Below, piece after piece: positions 47,101 to 59,100 of a stretch of 64,000 bases of DNA. A model generated the notes under the pieces. The model was not told where the DNA came from. It saw only the letters and a program-made list of their open reading frames with translations, and searched no databases. The DNA comes from Bettongia penicillata ogilbyi (lineage: Eukaryota; Chordata; Mammalia; Diprotodontia; Potoroidae). Each line of letters opens with the position of its first letter. Position 1 is the stretch's first letter. The DNA lies in the NCBI GenBank assembly GCA_023548195.1, contig JAJHZJ010000335.1, positions 6,058,514-6,122,513 of the forward strand. Reading direction: 5' to 3'. The position numbers and the translations under genes were made by a program.

Positions 47101-50100
47101 TGGCACTATGTGTCTGAAGAGCAGCCAGGGGCCCAAACCCAGCTTCGGGATGCCATAGCTCTCAGCTAGATGGTTGAATAAGCCAAGTAAAGAAAGGGAT
47201 GCTATGCTGGATTTGTGCATTTAATAGATCACTCTTGGACCCCATCTAAGGGAATGAATCTAATAATGGGGGCGTCGAAGGCACCTCAGCAGGCTGAAGG
47301 GGACTCCTCCTCAATGGTACCATGGGGGCAGCCATTTATGTCACCTATGATGAAACTCCTCATCTCTCCTGGGGCCACAGATCCCAGAGAGCAGGGGTGA
47401 GGGGAAGACCCACCAGATAAAGACCAGGAGGCTTGGAGTCCAGTCCTGCCTTGGGCTCTTAAACTGCTGTGTCATTTTTTAAAGGCAGCTTTTTCATTTT
47501 TCTGAGTCTTACCTGTTCAACAAATTCAGACCCTGTCACAGAGCTTCAGAGAACAAATGTGAAGGGGGTCAGAGGATGTAGGAATGCTGAGGGAGAGACC
47601 AATTCCTCACACTAAGAACTTGCCCCTGTAGCCATGAGGGTCTCCCTGAACCTTCAGGTGTGCCGGCCTTTATTTATGGGGTCCCATGCCCCTGCCGTGC
47701 TGTACAGGACAGGATTACAAAACAAGGAAGCTCACAGCCTTCTCCTGGGCCCAGATCCATCACCCCAGACGCCCTCTCCAGAGAAAGGCAGACATGGGAC
47801 CTCTGTTCTCCTTGCTGTCTTAGCTCCAGAATCAGGTAAAAACTTTCCTGGCCCACCTCCAGTTTTTTCATCTTTCTGCATTCCCAGCAGGCCAATAAGC
47901 CTGGATGGCTCAGGCGTCCCCCAGGGGCTTGACAAAGAGATTTCTAAGAAAGGTGAGCTCATACCAAAGGGACAGGGGAGAGCCTTTACAAATGTCTGCT
48001 TAAGAACCCAAAAGACAAAGTTAGCTCCTTCAGCTCTCCTGCCTGCCCTGGTCCTGCTATCCCATCTCTCACCTGGACTCCTCCTGGGTGTCTCTCTGTA
48101 GGCTCAGTCCAGCCTGGCTGTGACAGGGATAGATTGTCCTCTCCCTGCCCTTGGGCATCAGACCTTTTAGCCGCAGCACATGACAGTACCCCATGAAGGA
48201 CAGCACAGGTTGCTGGTGGAGATCAGATCATACACAGTGTGCTAGGCTATTGGCTAAGTGTGTGAAAGCCCCACAAGAAGTCTTGTCTTGTCTGAATTGG
48301 AGGGGCCTGCTTCCTTCATCTGATTGCTGGCCAAACTGCCCCACTCTCTGAAAAGGACTGGGGTCAAGATAGTGCCTCTCTCTCAGTCTTGTGTGAGCAT
48401 GTCAGAGGTGGAAGAGACCAGAATCCTTGGCTGACCAGATTGTTAAGCCCAATGCATAGACTGTGTCAGCCAGCCACTGGCCATGGGAAGAACCCAGGAA
48501 CAAGGAGCCCTAATCTCATGGAAAAGCTGGAAGGCCTCTGCTTTGGGCACATGAGCCAAGTGGTCTCTTCTGATTCTAGCCCTATTGCCTAGCTGCCCAG
48601 GGGTTTGTGGGTCTGATGTCCCTTTCCTCCTCCTCATTAATGCCTACATCACTGTAGAGGTAGAATCTTCAACAAGGCTACTCATTCAGTTCAGAAGTTG
48701 GGGAGCAGTGCACCAGAACAGATGCAGAAAAGGAGGAGGGGGAGGGAGGGGTCCAGCATGGTAAGGGACCTGAGAATTCCCTTTCCAGTGCCATATCCAC
48801 TGGTTCCTCCTCTCTTGGAGGACCTGGAGGCGGCTGGGGCCGGGCAGTGCTCACATGGGCTAATGATGAGAGCCCCACACTGACCACTAGAGAGTTTAAC
48901 AAGCACTGTTCTCCCAACCATCCTCTGAGGTAGCTCATACAAGGTCCACCTACCCCATCTCAGAGAAGACTGAGGCAGAAACACAGTGTGATTTGACCAC
49001 TGTCACCTGGTCAGTAAAAGGCAAGCCAGAAGCCAGGCTTTCTCCCCCAAGGTATGATGCATTCCAAGAAGGATAGAAGGAAGCCTGGGGTTCCCACTTT
49101 CTCCAGCTGGGATGTGCCCACTTGTCATACCAAGGGAGTTCCTACCTTCCTTTCCAAGTGCTTGTCCAACCGGGCTAGCGCTTCCATTTCTCCTCCTTGC
49201 CAAACAGCTGGGCCGAGTCCATCAGTGGGGAACCCTGGCAGAAGAGAGTCAGGTCATATGGAGGGAGGCACCCAATGAGGAGGCCACGCCTGTCCTTCCC
49301 TTCTGCTATGCAGGGACCAAAGGGCACTTAGACCTCGAGGATCCTTTCAAGTTTCTGCTCTCTGGGGGCCCAGTCTTTCCTCGTGCACTAGAGAGGAGGC
49401 GCCGTCCCTAGACTCCCAGGGCCTCCAGCTTGAGTGGCAGAGACCTTGTCGCAGGTCACTGGGAGGGGGGCTGTGCTCCCTTCCATTCCAGGTGCCCAGC
49501 ATGGGGGGAAGCTTACCAAGCTCCTCCAAGGAAGGCACACCATAGGTGTCATCATGGTTCTCCTGTATCTCAGCTTGGCACTGCTCCATCTGCTGACTTG
49601 TCACACAGCTCACAGGCTTTTTAGGTAGCTCCATGCGGCTGATAATGGCCTGAAAGCGCTTGTAGGTGAGGGGTGGTTTCTGCCCATTCAGCTCAATGAT
49701 CCTGAGGATCCCAGATGATACTCAGCGTCACTCCCAAGGCCGGGGGACCCTGCCTGCTCACCCTAAAAGCCTGACTAATACATATAAGGCACTCTATGAT
49801 ATTTCACTGACTTGAGAAAAAGTGGATAGCTGGATCACCATTTTACAAGGAAAAATTGAGGTACCAGTGAACCAAAGACATGTGCCAAAGCAGGGGACTG
49901 AACCAGCCAGGACAGGATTGCCAGTTCTGGGATGTCTAGACCAAACTGCCAAAAGAAAAGAAAGCCTGCCTCATCTCCTCAGCGGCCCTGCTCAGCCATC
50001 TGGGTTACAAGATTGAGTCCTTGGGAGCCCACTTTCCCAGTCTAACCTTAGGGGGTTCTTTTAGAATGGCCTTAGAGACATTTCTTCCCCTGCTAGTAGG

Positions 50101-53100
50101 AGAGAGGGCAAGGCTGGCTTATACCTCCCTCCAAAATGGGTAAGACAACCCCAGGCCCTGCTGGGACCAATCTCCAAGGACAATTAGCTCCTTCCTGGCC
50201 TTGCTCCTAAATCCAAAGTAGAAGCCGCAGACAGAGGATGCCTAGGGAGTGGGGATGTTGGCCAGCTCGGCAGTATTCTGCAATGCGCCCCTTGGGTCCC
50301 AGGCCCCTCTGACCTATAGATCTGCCATCTGTGGAGGGGGGAGGTCTGGGATGGTCAGCATTATGGGGCATTCTGTTTCCTAAGCAGGAGTAATGCTCCT
50401 CAAGGGGTACTAACAGGCTCCTCAGCCTGAGCCAGGTTCCCCAGACCAGCTGACGTTTAGGCCACTGTAGCTGGCTCAGAGGTTTATGCAAGACTGGGCT
50501 GGTCCTGTTCCATTCTCAGGCTTTCCCCTTCGTCAGAGATAGAGGTGGGTGGAGGCTCTGGGCCACGCCTTCATCCTCCCACTCCAACCCCTCCCCTCAC
50601 GTGGAAGTGGGAGGGGTGCCATGCTCCAGCAGCCTCTGCTCACATGTAGGGCCGTGTGACCCAGCTAGCGGCAGTCACCACTAGGTGGGGGTCCTGGGGT
50701 TGGGAAGCAGCAGGGCAGCCAATGCTTCCAGCTGGGGTAATCAGGGAGAGGGCTGCCTCCCTGCATCGCCCCAGCTGGGGTAATCAGGGAGAGGGCTGCC
50801 TCCCTGCATCGCCCCTTTGAGCCTGAAAACCCATTTGCAAAGGCCTGGGAACACAGGAAGCTGGGGGCTCTCCACAGGATCGCCACAGCCAACTAGCTCT
50901 GTGGCCTGGAAACCCAGATAGGTGGGGCCTAGGGAGCTAGGCAGGGACTCTCAGTGCAGAATTCTGGGGAGGGCAGCTTGGAGAAAGGGCAGAAGGATGG
51001 CAGCCAGACATGCCTACCTCTGGGAGGCCTTGGGGTGAGGATGTTGACTCTTCCTCATCCCTCCAGCCCGTGTGCTGCCCAAGGAGACAAAGTCTTCCCA
51101 CCTGGTCTCAGGGACCTCCCAGTTCACAATGGCAGGCTCCAACCTGAACCTATAGGACCCTCACCTGTCCAGGTCATACAGGGTGTGTGAGTTTTCCGTT
51201 ACCACCTCCACGCCAGCCTCCTTGGCCATCTTCACAATTGCTGCATCCCGCTCTTTCCCAAAAGGCTCCGAGTCATATTCAAAGGTCAGGCGGGTCACAC
51301 CCCATTCCTGTGGAGAAAGTTTCTGCTAGACCCAGGGCTGTGGGGACCCAACTCAGCCCTCACCTCCAAGAAGGGAATGGGGCTGAGGCCAAACAAGAGG
51401 GGCAGCAGGGCAGACCGGCCATGCTGCTTGAAACAGAACCAGCTCTGAGGGGGCTCCCTGGGGAGCTCCATCTGCCCCTCCCAAGTTCAAGCAGCTGCCT
51501 CACTCAATGGTGGGGCCAGAGGGACCTGCGAGGTGCAGGATTCCCCCAGCTCTGTAGCTTTTCTCCTTAGGCAGACACAGCCCTGTGGACCCTGCCCTAT
51601 TTTCCCTGACAGACTTAAGCAGGGATATAGTTTTATGGTTTCCACAGCAACCCTCCTGAGGTCGGTGACAAGCAAAGAGTCGACAGGCCCTGGCTGGCTG
51701 CTGCTGGGGCCAGAGCCCAGCGGCTGTCCCTTCCTAATGGCTCCCTGTGGTCATCACCATCTGACAGATAAAGAGCCAAGCCTGGCAGAGGTGGAGGCCC
51801 GGTTCATACTTGCAGAGCTGGTGCTTAGCAGGGATGGGCTTCCAACCCAGGGCTCTCCTGATTCTAAGGGCAGTGCTCTGACCATTACATTACGCTGCCT
51901 CTCTGGAGCAGGGATCCTCATCTACAGCCTCTGCCCCCTCCCCTACCTGGGCAATGGGCATCTGATAGAGAGGTGGAGGGGAGAGATACTTTTCCTCCCT
52001 GCCAAGATGGGCTTGTGGGGGCACTTCAGGGCTGGGTCAACAACCAGAACACAGCACGATGTAGAAGGCACCGAGAAAATCTGGTAAAGTCAAGTCTCTC
52101 TTGTGGCAATGGCCCAACAGACCTTCACACCTGCCACTGGCAGCAATCTCCTAAAAATAGCAGTGCACAGCACTGTCTGCGCCTCTGCCCAGGGCAGAGA
52201 GTCTGGGGAAGGTAGACTATTGCTATTCAGAGAACTTTGGGCAGGAATGGGAGGTCTAAGAAACTTTAGAAGCTGGCTAGTCTACTCCCTCTTTACAGAT
52301 GTGAAAATAGGGTCAGCCCGAGCAGAAGACGTATGGTCTGAACCTGGGCCCTTGACCGAATCAGTCTGCTGAGGGAGAGAAGACAGTCATTGATCTTGAT
52401 GAGAAACTTTGGCCCCTACGGACTCTTGGAGCAGCAAGAGAAGGGATCTGGGATGGCAGGAGGCATGGACCCAGGCTTGGTCCATGGATATCCCAGGGTG
52501 CTCTGGCTTTGAGGACTGGATCTACTCTGAAAATTGAAGGATGCTTTGTTAAAGGTTGGAAATTAGTGGACCTGGATTCTTAATACCGAGATCAGCTGGA
52601 TGACCCAGGGAGCCGTGGATCACCCAAACTGAGATTTTTCAATAACCTACCGTACGAGAAGTAGAAACTCATTTAGAAAGGCTGACATTCCTCCAGTAAT
52701 CCACCCCCCACCAGTAATCAGACCTGGGCTCCATCCTGAAAAGAGAAGCCTGCAGGAAAAAGAGTCAGGAGCCTTGTTCAGTCTTGCTGGCTTGAGCCAA
52801 TGGAAATATGGAAAGGAAGTCATCCAGGTTTAAGGCTTGCCATATCCCACATCTGGGCTGAATGAAAAGCTTTTCTAACAAGAAACCCATCTCATGTGAC
52901 TCCTCAACACTCTTTCTTATCTGCTGGCCATCTGACTTGGAGCAGTGGATGCCTCCTGCTCACTTGGCCTGCATCCATGTCGGCCCAGGTCAGGTCAAAT
53001 GAATTTCTCCCACTTCCTGAGCATCCTGTGGTGTCCGTGGGGACCCCCAAAGAGCTAGAGAAGCCAGACGAGTCACACCAGGGCAGAATCTCTGAGTCGA

Positions 53101-56100
53101 CACAGGAAGTTGAATTTCTCTCACCACCTACAAACTTCTTACCTTGAAGAGTCTTGGGAACACGTCGGTTGGTTGTCCTCGGACTACGAAGAGGCGAGAG
53201 TTCAGTTTCCTTAAGCTGATGTCCAAGTCTTCCAGGGACTGGAGGAGGAACCTGTAGAATAGAAGCAAGATTAGTTAGCAATGGGATAGAAAAAAAGCAA
53301 TTTTCATCATCAAAAAAATGTTTATGGTTAGATCTTTTTTTAAACAGCATCTTAACTTCCAAATACATCCCTTCTTCTCTCCTTTGCCCAGGAAACCATC
53401 CCTTTTGCCAAAAAAGAAAAAAGCAGTGCAGCAAAATCTAAGAGCCCATCAGCCACGCCGACCATCTCTACATTATCCACACCTGAGAAAGGAGGGAGCT
53501 TTGTTTACAGAATTCTTCTCCAGGGCCACAGTCAGTCACTGACGTCACATCAACAACACAACACATCTGTGGCTTGGTTGTCACTGCTGGCATCAGTCTG
53601 TCTAAGTCTCCCTAGGATTCCTGGAATTCCTCAGACTCACCCTTTCTTCTGGTACAACTGTATTCCATTATCCTCATGTACCAGAATCCCCAGTCAATGG
53701 CATCTCTTCTGTTTCTAGCTCTGAGATCTTCTGGTCCGAAGGTTTGGAGACTGTAGCTGTTTTTATCTCTCTTAACGAGCAGGCCTAGGCCTGCAGACCA
53801 CAGGGCAGTTACATCGAGCACCAGCTGCATGGTGGCAGTAGCCACTTCTACAGCTTGTCACGTGACCTCGGCCCATTCTTCCCTCTCCCTGGGCCTCAGT
53901 TTTCAAATAAAGCCTGATGGTTTTGTGAGTAGTGTTAAGCTTGGAGTCAGGAAGCCCTAAGTTTGAATCTTAGTTCAGAGGCCATGTGGGATTCTGGGCA
54001 AGTCACTTAACTTATCAACCTCAGTTTCCTCCTCTGTAAAATGGGGATAATAACACTTCTTTAACAGAGTTCCTGTGAGGATCAAAGGAGATAATTCATG
54101 GAAAGTTCTTTGTAATATCAAAGCATTACAGAAACGCTAGCTAGTTATTACTATTATCCACAGACCGCCCTCCCCGTCTCCTCTGATCACTGGGATACCC
54201 AATGGTATCCCATGCCAGGGAGTTGCAGTCTGGCAGTCCAGCTCTCTGCCCTTTACCCTGGCATTATCTGCACGCTGACAAGAGTGCTGGGTCAAACACA
54301 ATCTTGTTCTCTGGATCTTCCTCCAGGGCTGGTCTGCACTACACGTAAAATCCAGGGGGGATAACCGCTCAGGGCTGCACATTCGCTGCGGCTCCTAAGC
54401 TAACAGCTTCTGGTAAGTCCAGGGGATGCTGAAGAGATACCCCTAGCCCTTGCCCTTTCATTTACTGACAAGTGGTTTCTCTGGCCCAGGACACTTCCAA
54501 TCTATTCCTCAAACAAACCTAAGTGTGGCTGTGGTGAAACCAATAACATTCTGGGTGTTTTGACCCTAAAGCACATTCTTGACATCTGCCCTGAAAATCA
54601 AATCATGGCTTCATTTGGAGGACTTTGGGGGACCTTTTTATTCAATTTTAGGCACCTGTCCACTATTTCAAAAACCACAACACTTCTGGTATTTCAAAGA
54701 GAACCAAGATAGGTAGGTCTGCAGTGTCCAGGCATCTCTGAGGAGCCTAGAGTCTATTTTGTAAGCAGTAAAGCCAAGGAATGGGTATCTTCCCTAATAA
54801 GGGCCCTGCAGCATCTCCTTCTCTGCTTTCAGTATGTGGAGACTTTCATTCTGTACTTTGCATAATGAAACCCAGTTCCTCCTATAGAGCATCCCATTCC
54901 ATGGGGTGGGAGGGAGGAGCACCCAACAACAGCCAGTCACTCAATGATTTCCTGGCTGCCAGCCACCACGAATCCCAAAGCTGCTGCTGACGTACAAGGT
55001 AGGGCAGCCACCGCAGACTTACATTCCTATACAGGCTGATTCCAAGGCTTGGTCCAACGCATCATGTTGGAGACCCTCCCAGGGAGAGTGTAAGGAGAAC
55101 TTAAATCGGCCTGATGTTGCCTTGTGGGAAATGAGAGCTCAGCCTGTGTGAACTGCCATGCTCTGAAAAGTTGACACCTCAAGAAACGGAAAGTGGAAGG
55201 AAATGGAAAGGAATGACAGCTTTCGTGTCACTCCTACTCTGCCCAGAGGAAAAGTGATGATAGACACATGGTAAACAACCTGATGCCACCTGAAGTGGGT
55301 GTAGTTTCCAAGAGATGGCCCAGAAGCATTGGGGTGACTTTACATTTCAGGACCACAAAGAAAACTCTTTAAGAGTTTTATATAAGGGGGGATACCCCCA
55401 CAGTGCCTTTCACTATGCACTTTGGAAGGATCTGCGAGTTGGGGGGCCTCCACAGCGCTCAGGGTGGCCCATTCTCCTATTACCAGGAAGTCTGTCCTCA
55501 CATGCTCTCTTGCCAAGTTTCCTCCATACTGAATACTTCCGCTCCTTCAAGAGATTAGAGGTGCTGGAGGCCCCTGCCTTCGTGGGTCACTCTTCTCTGG
55601 TCACTCTCTGGTTTGCAATATTCTTCCTAAATGTGACCTTTGGAGATTGCTCAGGCATTAAGGCCACAAGCTATCATCTCTAGAGAACTGGAGAGGATCT
55701 TGGGGTACTGAGTCCAGCTACCTCATTTTACAGATGAGCAAAGTTAAGTGACCTGTCCAAGGTCACATGAAAAATGGGTGAGCCAGAATCTGAACCCAAG
55801 TCCTCCAACTTCCAACCCAGTGGCTTCCCCCTTGCACCACACAATGTACAGTTCATCTTACTTATACTTTATTGCTTTCAGGTGCCATGATGCCATTGGC
55901 GTGAGCCTTCCCTCTCTCCATCCCTGCAGGCGACATCTACTCTACATCCAGTGGCATTCATGAGTTTCTGTGACCAAAATAATTCATCTTCTAATGGCTG
56001 GCCAATCTGTCTCTAAACTGAGTGGGGCCGATGCTGGAAAGCAGACGTACATCCTGTTGCTTGGCCCCTACAGGAAATACACGCAGCCTGGTACAACCTG

Positions 56101-59100
56101 CCAGAAGCTGCAGGGAACCTCTGAGATCCCCAGGATTACATTCCCATTGGGATGAGGCAGTAGAGAATGACTTTGGGAAGATGTCTAGAAAATGGGTCCA
56201 TTTCTCAGGAGGGCATCCTTACATAGTGTGCAGGCATCCTTACGTGGGCAAGGGTCTAAGAAAAGCATAACCTCAACTGAGAAGGGTCAGAGGACTGGCT
56301 GAAGGAGCCAGGAGGAGTAGGGCAGGCATGATAACTGAGGGAAGGAATCAGGCCCCTTCTGTCTGGCCTCATAGGGCAGGACAAGGAGCAGTGAATGGGA
56401 ATCACCAAGAGGCAGACTGAGGCCTGGCATAAGGAAAAACCTGCTAACAAGGAGAACACTCCTAAAACAGAGTGAACAAGGCCAGTGAATGGGAGCTCTT
56501 CTTCTTCTTGGAAGTCTTTAAACACATGACAAATGAGCATTTGGTGGATGTTGTAGAGGGGATTATTATTTGGCCAGGGGTCTCTGAGATCCTGACATCT
56601 CAGGGGCTCTGTGACATTTTATTTAAGCTCCATAAAATGGAGTCAGAAGCAGCCTCATTACATCACTAAGCATTCTAGACCCATATTCGCCAAAATATGT
56701 GCATTTCTCCAACTTGTCTAGGTAAGAAAAGATGCTCCCCTCTTCTTAGCCCAGAGGGGCACAGAGAGAGAGCCGACCTGTGCAGGAGCCTGAACATGCC
56801 ACAGCTTCGCCCAGTACCTGGAAGCAACCTGTCCTACAACCCCAGTATTTTTGGTTTTCAGGATGCATTTTGCCTGTTCAATTTGTTTCAGTCCGTTTCT
56901 CCTCACTAAGATTAACTTTCTCTTCACCTACTAATTTCCCTGGCTTCCTGTAGGTCTCAACTTAAAATCTCTTCTTTTCCAGGAAGCCTTTCCCAACCCC
57001 CTTTAATGACTTGTGATCATGATTTCCTATTGATCTTGTGCATAGCTTGCTTTGTACATGTTGTCTCCCTCAGTAGATTGGGAGTTCCCAGAGGAGAGTA
57101 TCCCCAGAGCTTAGCACAATGCTCGGCACACAGCAGGCACTTAATAAATGTTGATGGACTGATTTGACTATGTCTAACACATCCGAGGGACACATCTTCC
57201 CTTCCGAGAAATGGCCCCCACTTGCTATGCTCCATCTGGTGTGCTACTGTTATAAAAGAGGCCCAGACAGAGGCCTGGCTTACCGTGAGTAGCCAAGACA
57301 CTTGAGAAGAGAATATTTCTGGCCATGGGGTGACAGAAGCCCAAATTCTAGAAGGGAGCTGAGGCCCGGCCCCCAGAGCACTCTGGCTGTCAGCTCTGCA
57401 TAACATCAGGGCAAGCTGGAGCCAGGCCAGCCAGCTCTGGCAGACATGGATACTCCTGCATCAGATCTAAGCAAAGGGCCTTCAGCAGCTTTCATTTATC
57501 CCCATGGGAGCAGGAAGAAAATAAATAAAAGACAAAGGCTAGCCCATTATCTTTGGGCTCCAGAGTTCCCTGGCTGGCTTCAGCTCCTGGCAAAGCAGGT
57601 CAGGCCCTTTCAGCAGAATGTGTGAGATCCACCCTCCTGGGCCAGAGGCATGGGGAGTGCCCCCCACAAGGGGCCAGCCAGGATTCTATGGTGAAATACA
57701 AACAACACTCTCACTAGACTGGAGGCTCAGGAAGGGGCGCCACGGGTTCATGGTCAAACTGCAGCCTGAATTCCCTCAGGAGAGACCTTTGTGGACGGAG
57801 CCTTAAGGAGTGACTAAGATCCTCCCAGTCCCCCTCCCATCTCTTCTAGCCCAAGTCCTCAGCAAAGGGAATGGCTCTTTTGTAAGACGGCTTAGAGCCA
57901 CGCCATATCTGATTTGTAAAATGAAAGCCTTATGGGGTCCAGTGCTTGCCCCTGGCCAACTTTCCATCATCGCTGAGTACAACACAGGCCTCAGCTAGCT
58001 ACTTATATGGGACATAAAGAAATTGTACAGCTAGAGCTTTTTCAGCAGCATCAGGTTTCAGGTCTCTGTTGTATGCTTTATTACCCAAATAGGAAGGGGA
58101 TCCAGGGCTTAGATGTGAAACCATTTACAATTATAAAAAGCTTTTCTTACTACTGATTTAGAAGATGAGGATAGAGATTTTCGTCCCCTATGGACAAATG
58201 GAAAACTAGAACCTTGAAAGCAGAATGATTAAGCAACTGGCCAGGATACTTGCTTGGATGGCTCAGAAGTAGCACAGCATCCCTGATGAGTGTGCCACGC
58301 TCTGATCCGTGTTCACCCCAGGCACCACCTGCCTTCTCACTGATCCAATCCCAGGAAAGCTTCCTCTGTACTGGAGACTGACTGTGCTGAGCCACCTGCA
58401 ATCAGAGCCAGCTGAAGGGCTGCTCCCTACCTGCCATCACCCTGCAGAGATCAACCGATATAGAGGCTGAGGCACATCCTGCTGCCTCAGGTTACCAAGT
58501 GTCTGTCTGAGTCGATGTGCAGCAACTAAATTTGTGGCCCCCGCCTACACGAGTTCAGGCAGGCCTACCCACACCAAATGGGGGGTTCTATTTTAAATGC
58601 CAACATCTACAACCAGAAAGCAGCTCACATTCTCTTCTTCTGGTTCTGAGTACACGTGTAGCTAGGACTGTCCCCAAGGTCCCCGGCACACTGGAGGGGG
58701 GCATGGGATGAGAAATACATGTGTGAGGCACACTTGGTAGGTCTAAAAGCAGCTTGCAAGTGCCAGCATTGTATCTGTTTGATATAGGGAATGCCACCTC
58801 AGGAAGGTCTATCTGTCATCACCCTGCCTGTTCCCCCCACCTGGTGGGAGGAGTCTTTTGGCTTCAAGGCCTCATCCCATCTGTTCTGTGCTGCTTCACC
58901 TCCAGCTCTGTCCTTCTGGGCCAGCCAAACAGTCTGTCCAGAAATGCAGCACACTGGCAGGGTTGTAAGGCTCACTGGGATCTTGTATCAGTCCCACAAC
59001 ATATAACTCAGGTGCCATGCCCTGCCATGTGATGTCCCTCCTTTCATTTAATCATTTGAAAAATAGCCACAGAACATTCATGGCAAATACCAAAATCCAC

